From Sphaeroforma sirkka (Eukaryota > Opisthokonta > Ichthyosporea > Ichthyophonida), in assembly GCA_001586965.3 (NCBI GenBank), contig LUCW03001575.1:172501-223756 (forward strand): DNA of 51,256 nucleotides. The letters run 5' to 3'. The notes under the pieces were generated by a model. The model was not told where the DNA came from, ran no database searches, and saw nothing but the letters and a program-made list of their open reading frames with translations. This document shows positions 1-27,968 of this stretch, one piece after another. Each line of letters starts with the position of its first letter. The stretch's first letter is position 1. The position numbers and the translations under genes are program-made.

Positions 1-498
1 TCAAAATCGACTTTTATCGCCCGATCTTTGGAATTCAAATTACCAATACAGTGTTGACGATTAATTTGCCATCAGATTTATCATTTTAGTTATGACCGTG
101 GTTCACCACGGATATCGAAATCGTATATACCACCCGATTTTTTATGCTTCTAGCTGGATGCCACTCAATGTTCAGCAATCCTTGGTTTGTTAATTTTCAG
201 TGCAGAAATATCAACTATTGAGTAGATTCAAGTCACTGCACCACCTTCTGTTGTTTGGTCATTTGGAATATCCACCATGGGATACTCGATTTCTGTCATA
301 TTGACAGTCAAAATGAACGTAGCGAACAAAGCTAAAACACATGGAAGTCGAGTTGATAATATCGAAACCCCGCGTCAAGACGAGAACATAGCCATCTCCC
401 CTAAGTCAGCGGAGTTCACGATTATCCAGAGGGATTTATAGGATACACTCAACGCAGTTAACCTACGTTCGAAATGAATGACACGCACTGCCTATAAA
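1..498. other. Sequence downstream of the SUGCT-like gene, no feature seen
   Basis: No open frame, repeat or RNA motif that I can support. It should contain the 3' untranslated region of the SUGCT-like gene. Confidence 0.4.
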
Positions 499-9259
<8,761 letters not shown>

Positions 9260-9556
9260 ACTGGATCGTGTACAACTACGACAGTTTGGTGCAGAACTGA
9301 CGAATACGAAGCTACACATAGCAAACACGTACGTATCCTCTTGTTTCAAATATTTATTTATCAAAGCTCATGGCTCCTTATCCGTATCCCAAATCTAGAT
9401 ACGAGCTTGACGTCACATACTGACGACGTCACATACTGACGACGTCACACACAGCAATGAGTCATGGTGAGTTGACCACTTTTATCACATGATGTATATA
9501 TGTATATACATACCAAATTTAGATGAGAGCTATCATTGACCTTAGTGTAAACAGTA
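9260..9556. promoter_or_regulatory. Divergent promoter with three CRE-like sites and one AP-1-like site
   Basis: This 297-bp interval separates the start codons of the SUGCT-like gene (minus) and the TRAF-type gene (plus). It contains the full palindrome TGACGTCA at 9408-9415, then CGACGTCA at 9424-9431 and 9440-9447, spaced exactly 16 bp apart. TGAGTCA follows at 9458-9464. These are classical bZIP binding sequences (CREB/ATF and AP-1 types). Function is inferred from position and motif; no transcript start is known. Confidence 0.6.
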
Positions 9557-15555
<5,999 letters not shown>

Positions 15556-17530
15556 AGTACGGAGAAAGGTCTAGATGTTTTTTATTCGTCGTGTTTCAAA
15601 TTTTATATGCATACTATTTACTATCAATCCCTATGCTATTTACTATCTATCCCTATGCATTTTACTTCTGATTGTATCTCTATGCTACTATCAATCCAAT
15701 CTTTGTGCTCATACTAGTGCTGTTTCCATCTGTATCCTATATGCTATTTTCTACCAAGTAGGAAGGTTTTTACTATAAATATCTATGCTATCTACTATAA
15801 ATATTCATGCCGCTTCTATCTCTATGCTTTACTATTAACCTCTATCAATCTCTCTCAATCTCTATTTGTCTGTCTGTCCCACTTCTATCTCCGTGCTATT
15901 GACTATAAATCATAAATCTACATGCCACTTCTATGCCACTTCTATTTCCATGCTATTTACTGCCAATCTCTGTCACTTCTATCTCTATACTATATCAATC
16001 TCTACGCCACTTTTATCACTATACTATTTACTATTAATCACTAATTACTTTTAATCTGTATTCCAGTTCTATCTCTGTAGCATTGTTTATCTCTATGCCG
16101 CTTCTATCTCTATACTATTTTCTATCAATCTCTACGCCACTTCTATCTCTTTTGTCTGTTTTCCATCTCTATTTGTTTGTCTGCCCCACTTATATCTTCA
16201 GTTTTATACTATAAATTATCAATCTCTATACTATTTACTATCAATATCTATGCCACTTCTATCTCTATTTGTCTGCCCACTTCTATCTTTATGCTATTTA
16301 CGATAGTTCTCTAAACCACTTCCAGCTCTATGCTATTCACCAGCAATATGCTACTTTTTATCAATCTCTATGCCAGAAATATAGATAAAGTCTCCGCCTC
16401 GTGCCGCATCCATTGCCTTAGATAGCGAACATACTTTTATATATATCTGTCTGCGCACTTCTGTCTCTATGTTATTTACTATAATTATCTATGCCACTTC
16501 TTATCTATGCCACTTCAAGCTCTATTCTCTTTACTACCAATGTGCTACTTTACTATCAGAATAATTTCTATGTCACTTCTATCTCTATTTGTCTGCTATT
16601 CACCAAGAATCACTACTATCTACTCACAATCTAATTTATAAACTATTTCTATGCTATCTACTCTCAATCACTTCTATATCTATATCTATGTTATTTACTT
16701 TCAATCTCCAATCTATTTTCTGTATTGCACATTCTCGAATTCGTAGCAGTATTTATCTCCACTATCGATGCCTACGAGTTCCGTAATACGTATTCGTAAC
16801 AGTATCTATCGCCATTATCCAACAGTATCTATCGCCATTATCGATGCTTTAGTATATTACGCACAATCGGTGCTTTAGTATATAATACGCACAATCGATG
16901 CTTTAGTATATTGCGCATTCCGTATTCGTCGTATAATTCTATTACACATGCCGTATTCGTAGCAGCAGTATGCTAGTACGAATAAGTAATATTTACCTCG
17001 ATTATGGATTCTTTAGTATGTTTCGCACAATCGATGCTCTAGTATATTGAACATTCAGTATTCGTCGTAATATTCTGCTACGCATGCCGTATTCGTAGCA
17101 GCAGTATGCTAGTAGTATTTACCTCGATTATCGATGCTTTAGTATTTTTTCACTATCGATGCTTTAGTATATTTAGCAATATCGATGCTCTAGTATACTC
17201 GATGCGATGCTTTAGTATATTTAGCAATATCGATGCTCTAGTATACTCGATGCGATGCTTTTGTATAGACACGCTTCAGTACATTTCGAACTATTGAGGC
17301 TTTAATTTATTACGGATTATTTTGCATTCTCCAGGCTTTAGAATTGTACTACGAATCCCGCAACTCGTATGAGTAGTATTATCGTAATAGAATGCGTAGT
17401 GGTATTCTCCACTTAGGATTCACCACTGGCATCATGTGCGACTGACTTGTGCATGTGGTGGCTACGGAAAGATGCCTGACATCAATCGCAACAAGTGCCG
17501 GTTTCTGCATTTATAGAAAATTCATCGTCA
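15556..17530. repeat. Degenerate minisatellite tract between genes 2 and 3
   Basis: From about 15600 to 16700 the sequence is made of variants of ttctatctctatgctattta with ctatcaat. From about 16780 to 17290 it changes to variants of atcgatgctttagtatatt, including a near-exact duplication of about 45 bp at 17170-17260. No coding sequence is supported. Confidence 0.8.
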
Positions 17531-17564
17531 TCTACATCAACATCCAACGGGGGCTGCCTACCGA

Positions 17565-17700
17565 TCGGCCCGTCCGTTTGTCGAACTGAGTCGCATGCTT
17601 GAAATCACTCGCACGACTGTCAAAGTCACATCGTTCTCCAAGACTCGTGGACGTGGGCGCATCACAACTGACAGTGTCCAATGACACCCCCAGGGTAGGT
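17565..17700 (-). CDS. Possible extra exon or decayed exon copy downstream of the secreted-protein gene
   Basis: This GC-richer block is open in two minus-strand frames and ends at a donor-like gtaggc. One frame contains ENDVTLTVVRV, resembling ENAVTEVEVAT in the last exon of the secreted-protein gene (18104-17976). That last exon itself contains a good internal donor (gtgagt after TVTQTV). The block could therefore be an alternative 3' exon or a diverged copy of the last exon. I cannot decide between these. Confidence 0.3.
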
Positions 17701-17975
17701 AGCATTCCGATAAACTTCGCAGAAAGCATTGTCTGACTATCTGCATGCCTACGGTGAATGGTCCACGTGATTGTCTGCCGCCTTGAGTTTTCAGTACCCC
17801 CTTGAGTTTTCAGTACCCGCCTTCAGCTATTGATGTCGTACACTTTACCAAGTGTTTTAGACTTCCATGCGTTATTTACGTTTCATACTATCATACGACA
17901 ACCAGGAGTACTAAAAGTATACGCTAACATATGCATAAACTTGTGCGCCCTTGCGGTCACTATTCTCATTGATGT

Positions 17976-20900
17976 CTACGCTCCAATGTCAAACGCTGGG
18001 CGTTCTGCAGCGTCGGTTTCATCAATACTCACAACGGTCTGAGTGACCGTGCTCGTGTCAGTCGCCACCTCCACCTCAGTCACAGCATTCTCGAACTGAG
18101 TAGTCTACAAGGAAAGGAATGGAATTGAGTGCAACGGAAAGAGGTCTGTCAGTACAGAGGAAAAGCATGGGATAGACCGAAAAGAGGTTACGCACTCTAC
18201 AAAACCCAAAGTCAACCTGTAGTCTTCACGTTTACACTTACTCTATAGTTAAAACACATAAATCTCAATTATACACATAGTCTTCCTTCACATATAGGTA
18301 TAGTCATCATGAGACTAATCTATCATCGAAGCTTACCACGGGGAACTGGAATTCGGTAGGGATCTGTATACCGGCTGCGAGCTGCTGGGCAATCACTCGT
18401 CCTCCGCACGCATCATTATTTTCGTACACAATCACCTGTCATTTTGTGTGCGGTATTGAATGAGTGTCGGCGTTTCTTTCACATCTTTGACGCAATGTTC
18501 TATTCGAAGGAAGTGGAGGTACAACTAATATATATATATATATATATATACAAGTACAACTTCATATATATATATATATGCAGAACGAGAAAACACACAC
18601 ACACAAATCAGAGAGAGATATCACACACAAACATACACACAATCAGATGTACATACCTGAGGGTTGCTGGGGATATACTGCACCAACACGCCTCCACGCT
18701 GAGTTTGACACGTGTTGAACGATTCCGTCGCTACTCGGATGCAGAGTGATTAAAGATGAAACGATGAGCAAGACAATATAAGAAGCCAATGCATTGTGCA
18801 AAGTTGATGCAAGCCAATGCACTGTGCGAAGTTGCTGCACGGTAGACAATAAGCAATGCGTTAAAATATGTATATGCACAACTCTGCCCACGTTTGTAAA
18901 CTCATACTCACGATAGCAAACTCAACGCTATATCTACCAACGTTACTATACCCAACGTTGGAAAAATATATACATATAGATTCTATATATGGATACCCCA
19001 GCGTCAGAATATATATGTGTGTATATGTGTGTGTGTGTGTATGTATATATGTATGTATATATATATAAACATCTACTTACATCAGTATAATTAAATTCGT
19101 CAGTGATTCTAAATAGAGATATCTATGTCAACACTACTTCATAGAACGGGCCCAATGTACTCACCAGCATCCAATTCTCGTACAGTCTCCACCGTGGAAG
19201 TGTAGTACTTGATGGCGTTGGTACTGGTGGTGAAGTCGCACACATAGGCTCCCACCATACAGAGATCAGTCTCCGCTATGTACCGGTATTGCACCTCGTC
19301 GACGAACAGCGCTGCCGAGACCTTGCATTCGGCTGGGATGCTGTACGAAGCAGATACGCCCGAGATCTGTGAGCATAAAGTTAAAGTAGGATTAAATGTC
19401 TGGTGATAAAATCGCTGTTGTGGCGCGCGTTGAATATATGCCGAATGACATACATATTGGCAAAAGAAGCCAGATCATACAGATAGTCAGACAAATAGTA
19501 ACTATAGTATAGCACCAGGACAACAACGCAATTGTAGGATTAGCTTATTTGATGTATGTGCACACATGCACAGAAAGGTTTTTTAGCATGTGCCGATTAT
19601 CATATATATAGATAGTAATTATAGAACTAGCACCATGCATGTGCACACAGGCACGTATGCAGGCTCATGTGTCAAATCAATGTACCAATGCATATCCATA
19701 TAGACAATATAGGCACATACGCAAAAATACAGGCACATACATGAAAATATGTGCCTGTACATTTATGCGTATAAGCAAATATGCAAGTAAAAATATAGGT
19801 GACTTTTTTTCTTAGAATTACTTTTTAAAATATGCATGCAACAAACATACGCTTTGAAATATGCATTTCACAAACACACCTTTTGAAATAGGTATTTCGC
19901 AAATATACAGGCAGGTGTATAGAAATAATATCCCATTGAAGGAGAACTTACCGGTATATTGGCTGAGTCCTGATATGTGTTTGTTTCGTTAAAATACCAC
20001 TGCCTCGGTAGGTTCGGGAATCTGATTACGCACGGAACCCAACAAGATAAAATTGAGATACAAAATTGTGAGTGGTGTGATGTGATACTACCGTAGTCAA
20101 TCGCTTAGTACAACAAAATAGCATATACACACTCCGTTGTAACCTTGTATACTCTGTTGGAACTGAATCCACTCTGTCGGGCTAGGGTTTTTTTTTTGGT
20201 TTTGGGTTTTGAGTTGTGTCTTACCTAAAACTACGATATCAATAGCACTCCTTCGCAACTGAAAACTGTCGGGGCGAGACACAACACGGACTATGCGGAC
20301 ATAGGCGAACAGGAGTTCAACCTAATCCAAATCTAAAATGTTTTCGACAGTTCAGACATATACTGACTGTACCTGAGCTGTTGAAGTATGATGCCGTGCG
20401 TGTTCTACACCTCGCCAACCGAAAGAATCAACAACTCATTCCAGATTTAAACACTTATTGACTACACTACATTGGTCACGGGTCGTGGTTTACTTACAGC
20501 GCTTGAAGCCCAGCCGGGAGGGATGAACTCCCATCGTATGGGGCGATGTTGTCCGAACTGCAGTGGTTGAGTTTGGGTACATATAGGAGGGATCAACACG
20601 GACGGATGAATTGCAAGGGAAAACAGGGGAGAATGATACAATACATATGTTGAAGCACCAGAGAACGAGGTGCACACAAACGTATCGTATGAATGATACA
20701 CTTGTTGTGCCGGCGTGTGCAGAACTACGAGAGAGCGATACTTATGGAGACGCTTAATTAGCCAGCTTATATAAGATAGTACATCTTTTGAAAGCTTAAT
20801 TACCACGCCTAATTAGTCGGCTTGTATAGGGTAGGAGAGCCTTTTTAGTGTTGTATCATTAGTAAGCACAACGTATGATAGTATTTAGCAGGTGAATGTA

Positions 20901-23900
20901 TTGAGCATTGCAACGTGACGCTTGCAAATAAATCCTAAATAAAAAACATATATAGCTTACTACACACATACGTAAGGTACAGCACTCGCGGAGAGCTTTG
21001 CATAAGGGATTTGAAAGAGATGCGAAGGAAAAGGATACAGCAAACGACGTGGTAGATACAGCAAACGACGTGGTAGATACAGCAAACGACGTGGTAGATA
21101 CAGCAAACGACGTGGTAGATACTTACTTCTGAATCGTATTCGTAGGACCAATGTTGATGTTGACCGACACACTGGCTTCTACGGTAAAGGCCTGGGCCAC
21201 ATCCGCAGGTATAGTGTTCTGTATTGTATCGAATAATTATGAAAATCAATATAGCATTCTGAATGTAACGAACGACACAAACCATAAAATAGAACAGTGT
21301 CAATATAGTATCGAATGATAGATGACACAAACTATGAATGACATCAGATAGAAATATAATTTGAGGGGCTACGGCTCGTTACAAGACCTAGTCAATGATA
21401 CACAGACAATACTCTCATAATCGAAACACGCCCAACACCCAACACGACTTGAAAATATACGACATAAGGCACACGACACAACTTGAATGTATATACGACA
21501 TACACAGGTTAGTATTATACAGAACTCTAACAACTAATATATAGAACATATACATGAGAGACATATAGTCAAAATATCCGATAATATGCACAGCCTATAC
21601 AATTACCAAAAATAATTTACAAACGAAACCAAAATATATCAATCAATAACGAAACACAAAACACTTACAGTGAACTCTGTGACTGCAAGAGCACTTGTCG
21701 GCTCGGCTGTGTTAGCGGGAACAATGCCTTCGGCTTCATCGGCTTGTACTGTGGCTATAGAACAAAGGCTCGTAAACCTGCAAGGGTATTATCAAATCGT
21801 ATTATTACTATATGTGTTCCTCAATATTATTGATGTATGTTCCGCGATATCATTGATGTATAGATTTATGTTCTATTTATCCGTAGTTATATGTTCTGAG
21901 ATACTATTGATGTGAGTTCCGTGATATTACTGATGTATGTTTAGTGATAGATGTATGTTGCATGATTGTATATTCCGTGATATCTGATAATTACGTTTTC
22001 CATTCCGCATGTTCCGTGCCATTATTTATGTATGTTCACATTATAAGTGTATGTTCTATTGATGTACATTCCGTGACATTACGATGTATGTTCTATTGAT
22101 GTACATTCTGTGACATTACAATGTATTTCCTTGATTGTATGGTCCGGAATATTATTAATGTATTTTCCGTAATCTTGTTGATGCATGTCCCGTGAAAATG
22201 CAATGTATGTTCCGTGATTGTATGTTCTGATATACCACTGTTCGTAAGTGTATGTTCCGTGATTGTTTTTTTTGCATGGTCGTATTTTCCGTGTATTACT
22301 GATGTATATTCCGTGATTTATGTATGTTCCCTGATACAATTGATGTATGCTTGTTTTATGATATTATTTGTATATGTTCAGTGATTATATGTACCGTGAT
22401 ATTTAATGTATGTTCCGTGATCCTATTGATGTATTTTCCGTGATATTTCTGAATATGCTCCGATATTATATGTTCCGAGATACTAATGATGTATGACCCG
22501 TGATTGATGTGCATATTCCATGATTGTATTTTCCGCGATATTATTGATTCATTTTCCATGCTTGTATGTTTCGTGATCTTATACCGTGATTGTATGCTCC
22601 GAGATATTATTAATGTATGTTTCGTTATTGATGTGTATGTTCTATAATTTTGTTTCCGTGGTATTATTAATGTATCTTCCGGGATTGTATGTACCGGGAT
22701 ATTGAATGTATGTTCCGTCATCTTATTGATGTATGTATGCATGTTCCGTGATACTCTTGATATGTACTCCGTGATTGGATGTTCCGTGATGTTTCTGATG
22801 TATCTTTCATGATTGTCATGTTTCGTGCTATTACTGATGTGCGTTCCGTGCTTGTATGTACCGTGATACTTCATGTATTTCCGTGATCTTATTGAAGCAT
22901 GTTCCTTGACTGAATGTTCCGTGTTGTTATTTATGTATGTTCTGTGAATGATATATTTTCCGTGATTGTTTGTTCTGTAATTGTATTTTCTGTGATATTA
23001 TTTTTGTCTGTTCGGTGATATTATTGATGTATGTCGGTATTGTTGATGTATATTCCGTGATTATTTTGTCCGTGATATAAATGGCGTATGCTCTGTGATT
23101 GTATGCTCAGTGATGTGGTTGTAACACAAAACGATACTGCAATGAAATGATTGATACATGTTCTAAGAGCGGTATGAAGGACGTTTAGTCTCTTATTCCG
23201 TGGGTTCGCCCGACTTGAATGAGAAATATATCGCATTTTTACTTCTAATATATGCCAATATATGTTGCCATGGTGACGAAGGTATATTTATCACGTGCAC
23301 AGAATTGCAGGAAAGCATTATTATAAGTATGTTCATCTACGACTCACCCGCCTTAGCTCCAACAACTAAAGTGAGTGTCTCTTCGTCGCTTTAAAAACTA
23401 ACTCGTCACGCAAAAAGGAACATCATTTAGTGTGTAACTCAACAGCTGAAAATATATTGAATGTTATAGTGTGTAGTGTACATTTAAAGAGTTACCTGTC
23501 AACTATTTTTCAAAAGCCATAACATATACTGACAAGCTGTATAGCAGGCGAAAACACTAAGTTGCGGATAGAAAGAGATTAATCTACAGGGCTATAATAC
23601 ACACTGGGAAGCTGGAGTGTGCAATGGAATGGCACATACTGTGAGGTAGTGTCTCCGCTTGTACCAGGAAGTGGCAGTGGTACAGCCGATGCTGGAAGGA
23701 TAGCTGAAGGCAGTTCACCTCCTGACAGCGTCTGACAGAACTGTGAAATCGAGAGAATATTGAGTACAGGACAGATAAATAAACACGTGCCAACAGGCAA
23801 TGCGAAGCAGTATAAATATATCAAGGCAAAAAATGAGAACGGGAGATGTCAAACAGCGAAAATAAACACTAGTAGGAACGAACAGAGGAAACGTGAAGGA

Positions 23901-24913
23901 AAAGCAAAGAACTGGGAAAATCGAGCAGTGAAATATACACAAGTCAAACACGGTGTACATAACAAGTTGGTAGAACACAATATTTTTTGCATATATCGTT
24001 GACATTGAAACTAAACCCTAAACCCTAGTATAGTAAGTAGAGCAGAATTCGCGGAGGCCGACATCTTGATACTGGTAGTGAAGGCAATGTCGCAAAAGAC
24101 CATACACACAAAGTTTTAAAATCAAGAGTTTCAATGGTTTTGCTGGAAACATAAAGTCGAATCTGTCGGCAATAATGACAAACATGAACCTATAGTCTGT
24201 GATAATTGGTTTCATGTTATTCTCGTCAATCTTGCTCCTGCCAATATGCACATGCATATATTACTACTCACTGCGTGCAATCGTTGTGTACAAAATCGAC
24301 AAGATTTATAAAACTCTGCAAATATTCTCTCATTATCTACAGATATACATTTAATATCGTGTAACTTCAAGAAAAACATACCGCGGATGCATTGGATACG
24401 AATTCAGGAAATATGGCTATGTTCGCAATGGTGGCGGCACTGAATTGTTCGCAAACGGCATCTCCACCAGGGCCTGGCAAAATAAATATATTGTAAATCC
24501 GAAACAAATTTTGTTTTTGAAGTTCAAGTGATACACACGCAAACATCACCATTATTATATTACTAGAATATTACTCAAATTGATATGTTACTAAACTAAT
24601 GCAAATTTTACCATTATTATATCACTACTTACTAAATTTTTACTTTAGTGCCATGTTTAAACACCAAATATCAGCATTTAGAAAACAGTTCTCACAAACA
24701 ATCAGTCCCATGCGTGGCATCCCTAGATATCAAACAGTTCTCAAAAAGTTATACAAACGATATGGGATTACATAGATATGGTCTCTAAGCATCCTTACTT
24801 TGTCGACGTTCGGAGCTGTGGCCGCCAAAAGTGCCAAATATAGATGCCGAAGCTGAATGTACACAGAGACTGAGCACAGCGACAGCTAGCGTGTTCATTG
24901 TTGATCGTTTCAT
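17976..24913 (-). CDS. Secreted protein of unknown family, 14 exons
   Basis: Exons in transcript order: 24913-24799, 24473-24382, 23740-23601, 23388-23348, 21754-21669, 21218-21127, 20557-20498, 20265-20225, 20181-20133, 20021-19952, 19366-19165, 18733-18657, 18435-18337, 18104-17976. Phases agree throughout and give 1293 nt, 430 aa. The N-terminus, MKRSTMNTLAVAVLSLC then VHSASAS, is a clear signal peptide. I see no later membrane segment or GPI signal, so export is likely. The chain has scattered cysteines (for example ECKVSAALF, LCMVGAYVCDF, NTCQTQRGG, DACGGRV) and a Ser/Thr/Pro-rich middle, which suits a disulfide-bonded extracellular or wall protein. I recognise no family. Small exons 4, 8 and 9 and the acceptor of exon 5 were chosen mainly by phase and are the least secure. 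An internal gtgagt in the last exon leaves room for another 3' end. Confidence 0.65.
18529..19075. repeat. Intron sequence with short TA/TG microsatellites and a 28-bp duplication
   Basis: TA runs lie at 18529-18550 and 18564-18579, and a TG/TA run at 19011-19067, in introns of the secreted-protein gene. At about 18784-18838 a unit containing gccaatgca(t/c)tgtgc(a/g)aagttg is present twice. The exon 18733-18657 lies within this span and is described with its gene. Confidence 0.75.
21034..21117. repeat. 21-bp repeat, four exact copies, next to a splice donor
   Basis: The unit gatacagcaaacgacgtggt plus a is repeated exactly four times starting at 21034, 21055, 21076 and 21097. It ends 9 bp from the exon 6 boundary (21127) of the secreted-protein gene, within the intron. 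Exact copies indicate recent expansion. Confidence 0.95.
21790..23150. repeat. Large degenerate minisatellite in an intron
   Basis: Over 1.3 kb the sequence is built from variants of gatgtatgttccgtgattgt of mostly 18-40 bp. It fills the intron between exons 4 and 5 of the secreted-protein gene. Both strands give long Thr/His/Ile-rich open frames that are repeat by-products. There are no constant repeats with unique spacers, so it is not a CRISPR array. Confidence 0.9.
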
Positions 24914-27900
24914 ATTTATACTTGAATAGATTATTCTAATAAGTTGGGTGCTTGCAATGCTACAATTCGATATGGCGGATACTAAAATGAGATATAGTGG
25001 CTACTACAAAGTAATATGGTGACGGGTGCTATGTACAATAGATAGAATGCGATCTTTTGATACTTCTCTGTCGATTTAACAACGCGAAACGCTTGTGAAC
25101 AACAATTCAGGTTGTAACTGCCTTTTAGCCTCTGATAATATCCAATGATCCAGATTGCATAGCCAAAAAATAATGCTATATTTGATAATATATGCAAGTT
25201 ACCATCCAACCAAAAAATGCAGTGCTTTACAGATCAATCAAAGCTGCTTTACAACTTTGTAAGATTTTCGAGTCTCATCTTGACTCAAGATCTATTGCTT
25301 TCAGAGTATCCAATAGAAACGTAGGACGTTTTATACTTACTGATATCACTGTATCGGATTTGACAAAAAAAAGTTCAGAGTGTCTGTTTTCCTTTTTCGG
25401 GGGATTTTTTTTGTTTTTTTAAAAAACAAAAACATTTTACGAAAAACAAGTTCTTTTTTGGTGTTTATTTTTTTTTAAAACAAACCTCATTTTTTTTTAA
25501 ATAGCCTTATATAAATAATGTATTTTAGAAGGCTATGCTTTTTTTTTTAAAACTGTCTAAAATTTTCAGAAGGATATGTGAAAAGACTTTAGGCGACTTT
25601 GGCCCAAGTACCGAACTACGTGTACATCGCAAAAAATCTATACCGATACAACAGTCAAGTATCAGTTTTCGGTAAATCTACACCTATCACCCCTGAAATA
25701 GAATACAACGCCTCAGACTAGCGAGAGCTACTGTTCTGTAAACCATGTGAGCTTGAATTCGTGGACCCATAATTCTAAATATTATATATAAAAATATCAT
25801 TTCATAGCCTTCTGCTATGTATGATCGTGCAAACGTGCACTGTAGTTCAACAATGTTGAATTTTGTTTTGTCGCGTTCTGTTTGTAAAGTTTCATAGCCT
25901 TCTTCTAAATTATGTAAGAGAGGGCTATGTATGATCGTGCAGACGTGCACTGTAGTTCAACTATGTTGAATTGTGCTTTGTCCCGTTCATTTGTAAATTT
26001 CAGGTCCAAGGGATTTTGTCCTGCTCTCTGATTTCATTGACCGCCTTTTTTTTTTGCTTAGAACATAAATTCAAAACAATTTCACTCGGTTCATATATTT
26101 AGTTATTTACACATGGCTCGGATGCTAATAATTTTATAGAGACGGATGTCGTATAGACAAAGTCCTTCGATACAAAAATATGGTCCTATATTTTTTTTAA
26201 AAGAAACCCCAAATATATTTTTAGAAAAAACAATATATATTCACATACATATAGCCTTGCGAGTTGCGGACTTGCGGCTTGCTGTAACAAAACCCCCCCC
26301 ATAAATACAAACCAAGAGGGAAACAAAAACTAAAAAGAAAGCAGTCTAGTTACACCGAAGTGACCGAACTCCGAAAGACTCAAACAAAGGAGAGAAAAAA
26401 ACAAAACAAAAAAGTGTTCCTATTTTTTTAATTTTAAAATCCGGTTCAAAAATCTAGTCTATTTGCATATTTATTTTATTCTCATGGTGTCTCATGGCAC
26501 GGGCCAGGTAATATTCATTAAAACTCCCACACTTATCTCAAAATTCCAAACCCCAAAAATCATTGTCTTCTAAATATTGAACAAGCAAGAGACTAATCAG
26601 TAATCTGGCTATCGCCTATGCCGCTAAATGCCTCAAAGGGCCGCGTTTCAAAGTTTGACAACCACATACATAACAAAAATCGAGAGAGTATGGTTTGAAA
26701 TTCAAGGAGCCGCCCAAAAAACCTCGGAGGCAAAACTCGTACAATTTCATCAAACAATTTGCAAACTGCATATTTTTCATAAAAACCAACTCAAAAAATA
26801 TGACTCATCCGAAATATTATAATGTATATTCCGGAAATTTTGTTCGTCGGAAGGAGTAATAGTAGACAAATAAAAAAAAGTATAGCAGTTTTCAGCCTCG
26901 CAATTCGCATGAGTCATACCGATTCTGGATCCCTCTACTGAGGGAGACTGAGAGAGTCGTGCTCTGAAAGTGAAACCACTCAATAGAGAGTGGAAACTTC
27001 ATCGAATATTCGAATATTTCACACAGAAAATGTCTACGAAATTTCGTATATCACTACTATACACACCGCTGTATACTACAGAAATAAAGTATAGCTGTTA
27101 GTTCTCTTGTGTATATAAGAGTTTGGGAGAGTCTCGTATCAGCAGAGGCACGCCCTGCGTGGCCAAAGCGATGCGGGACTATAAACTACCCTCCACCTCA
27201 GCCATAGCACTTATGGATACAACTACACCCTCATATCTAGTACACTTCACCTGTGTTCCGTACAGGAATGATGCGCACGGTGGTGGGTGTCGTGATGTGG
27301 GGTGGACTGTGTTCTCCAGTCGTGACAGGGATCAGGTTACGGTACCCTTATAACAGGACTGATAGTATACTTCATATGGCATAGAAGTATCTTACACGTA
27401 CTCTTAGGATGTGCGCGAACATGCTTGTTATACTATCCACTCCTTCCTCCGGTACGTGATCACCCCCAGCGGTATCTCGTTGTGCACATGTGCATACGCT
27501 CCTCAGTGCCTGTATGCGCCATGTATTACCCCGGAATGACCTGGACACTGCCTCAGTGTTGCAGCGTCAGGTATCACGTTATGCACAGCTAGTTACGTTG
27601 TTGTCATATTAACCAGCATATAGTATAAATATGTTGAAGTTAGTATGAACGACATACTTGATGGTCCCCTGGACCGTCAGCGTCAGCTTGTGTATGCAAG
27701 TAAGCCTGTAGTCCTGGCTGGACGAGCATAGAGTAGATTGCTGCAGTCAATCAACATATTTACTGAAGTACAATTACAAAAGTTAACTATCGAGAAGTCT
27801 CAAATTTCAACATTCTAAATCAAGTGAAGAACAATATACAGCACGCAATCATACAACCACAGTGTATCTCGTTTATAGCAATATCACATTGGGTAAGCAG

Positions 27901-27968
27901 ACAACAATACATCGCACACGGAACCAGTACAAGATAATATACAAAACATACCCAGATAACCTGAGAAA
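24914..27968. other. Divergent intergenic region between the secreted-protein gene and the bZIP gene
   Basis: AT-rich sequence with poly-A and poly-T runs. It includes a duplicated block with inverted arms (25527-25990, listed separately). At 27123-27353 a plus-strand frame of 76 codons is open but starts without ATG and matches nothing I know. A TATA-like tataaat lies at 27624-27630, about 340 bp before the bZIP start codon, and may be its promoter element. Confidence 0.5.
25527..25990. repeat. Duplicated block with inverted arms, possible small mobile element
   Basis: agaaggctatg near 25529 is the reverse complement of catagccttct at about 25804 and again at about 25893. A stretch beginning ctatgtatgatcgtgca occurs at 25815 and again at 25925, a 110-bp period, with few differences. 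Each copy holds the near-palindrome ttcaacaatgttgaa or ttcaactatgttgaa. The arrangement could be a decayed MITE-like element or a simple tandem duplication. Confidence 0.5.

Noticed and set aside
21790-23150. CRISPR-like array
   Set aside because: The units are variable and have no unique spacers of constant length; it is a degenerate minisatellite in a eukaryotic intron.
27123-27353. 76-codon plus-strand frame upstream of the bZIP gene
   Set aside because: No ATG at its start, no motif, no clear splice sites linking it to a neighbour.
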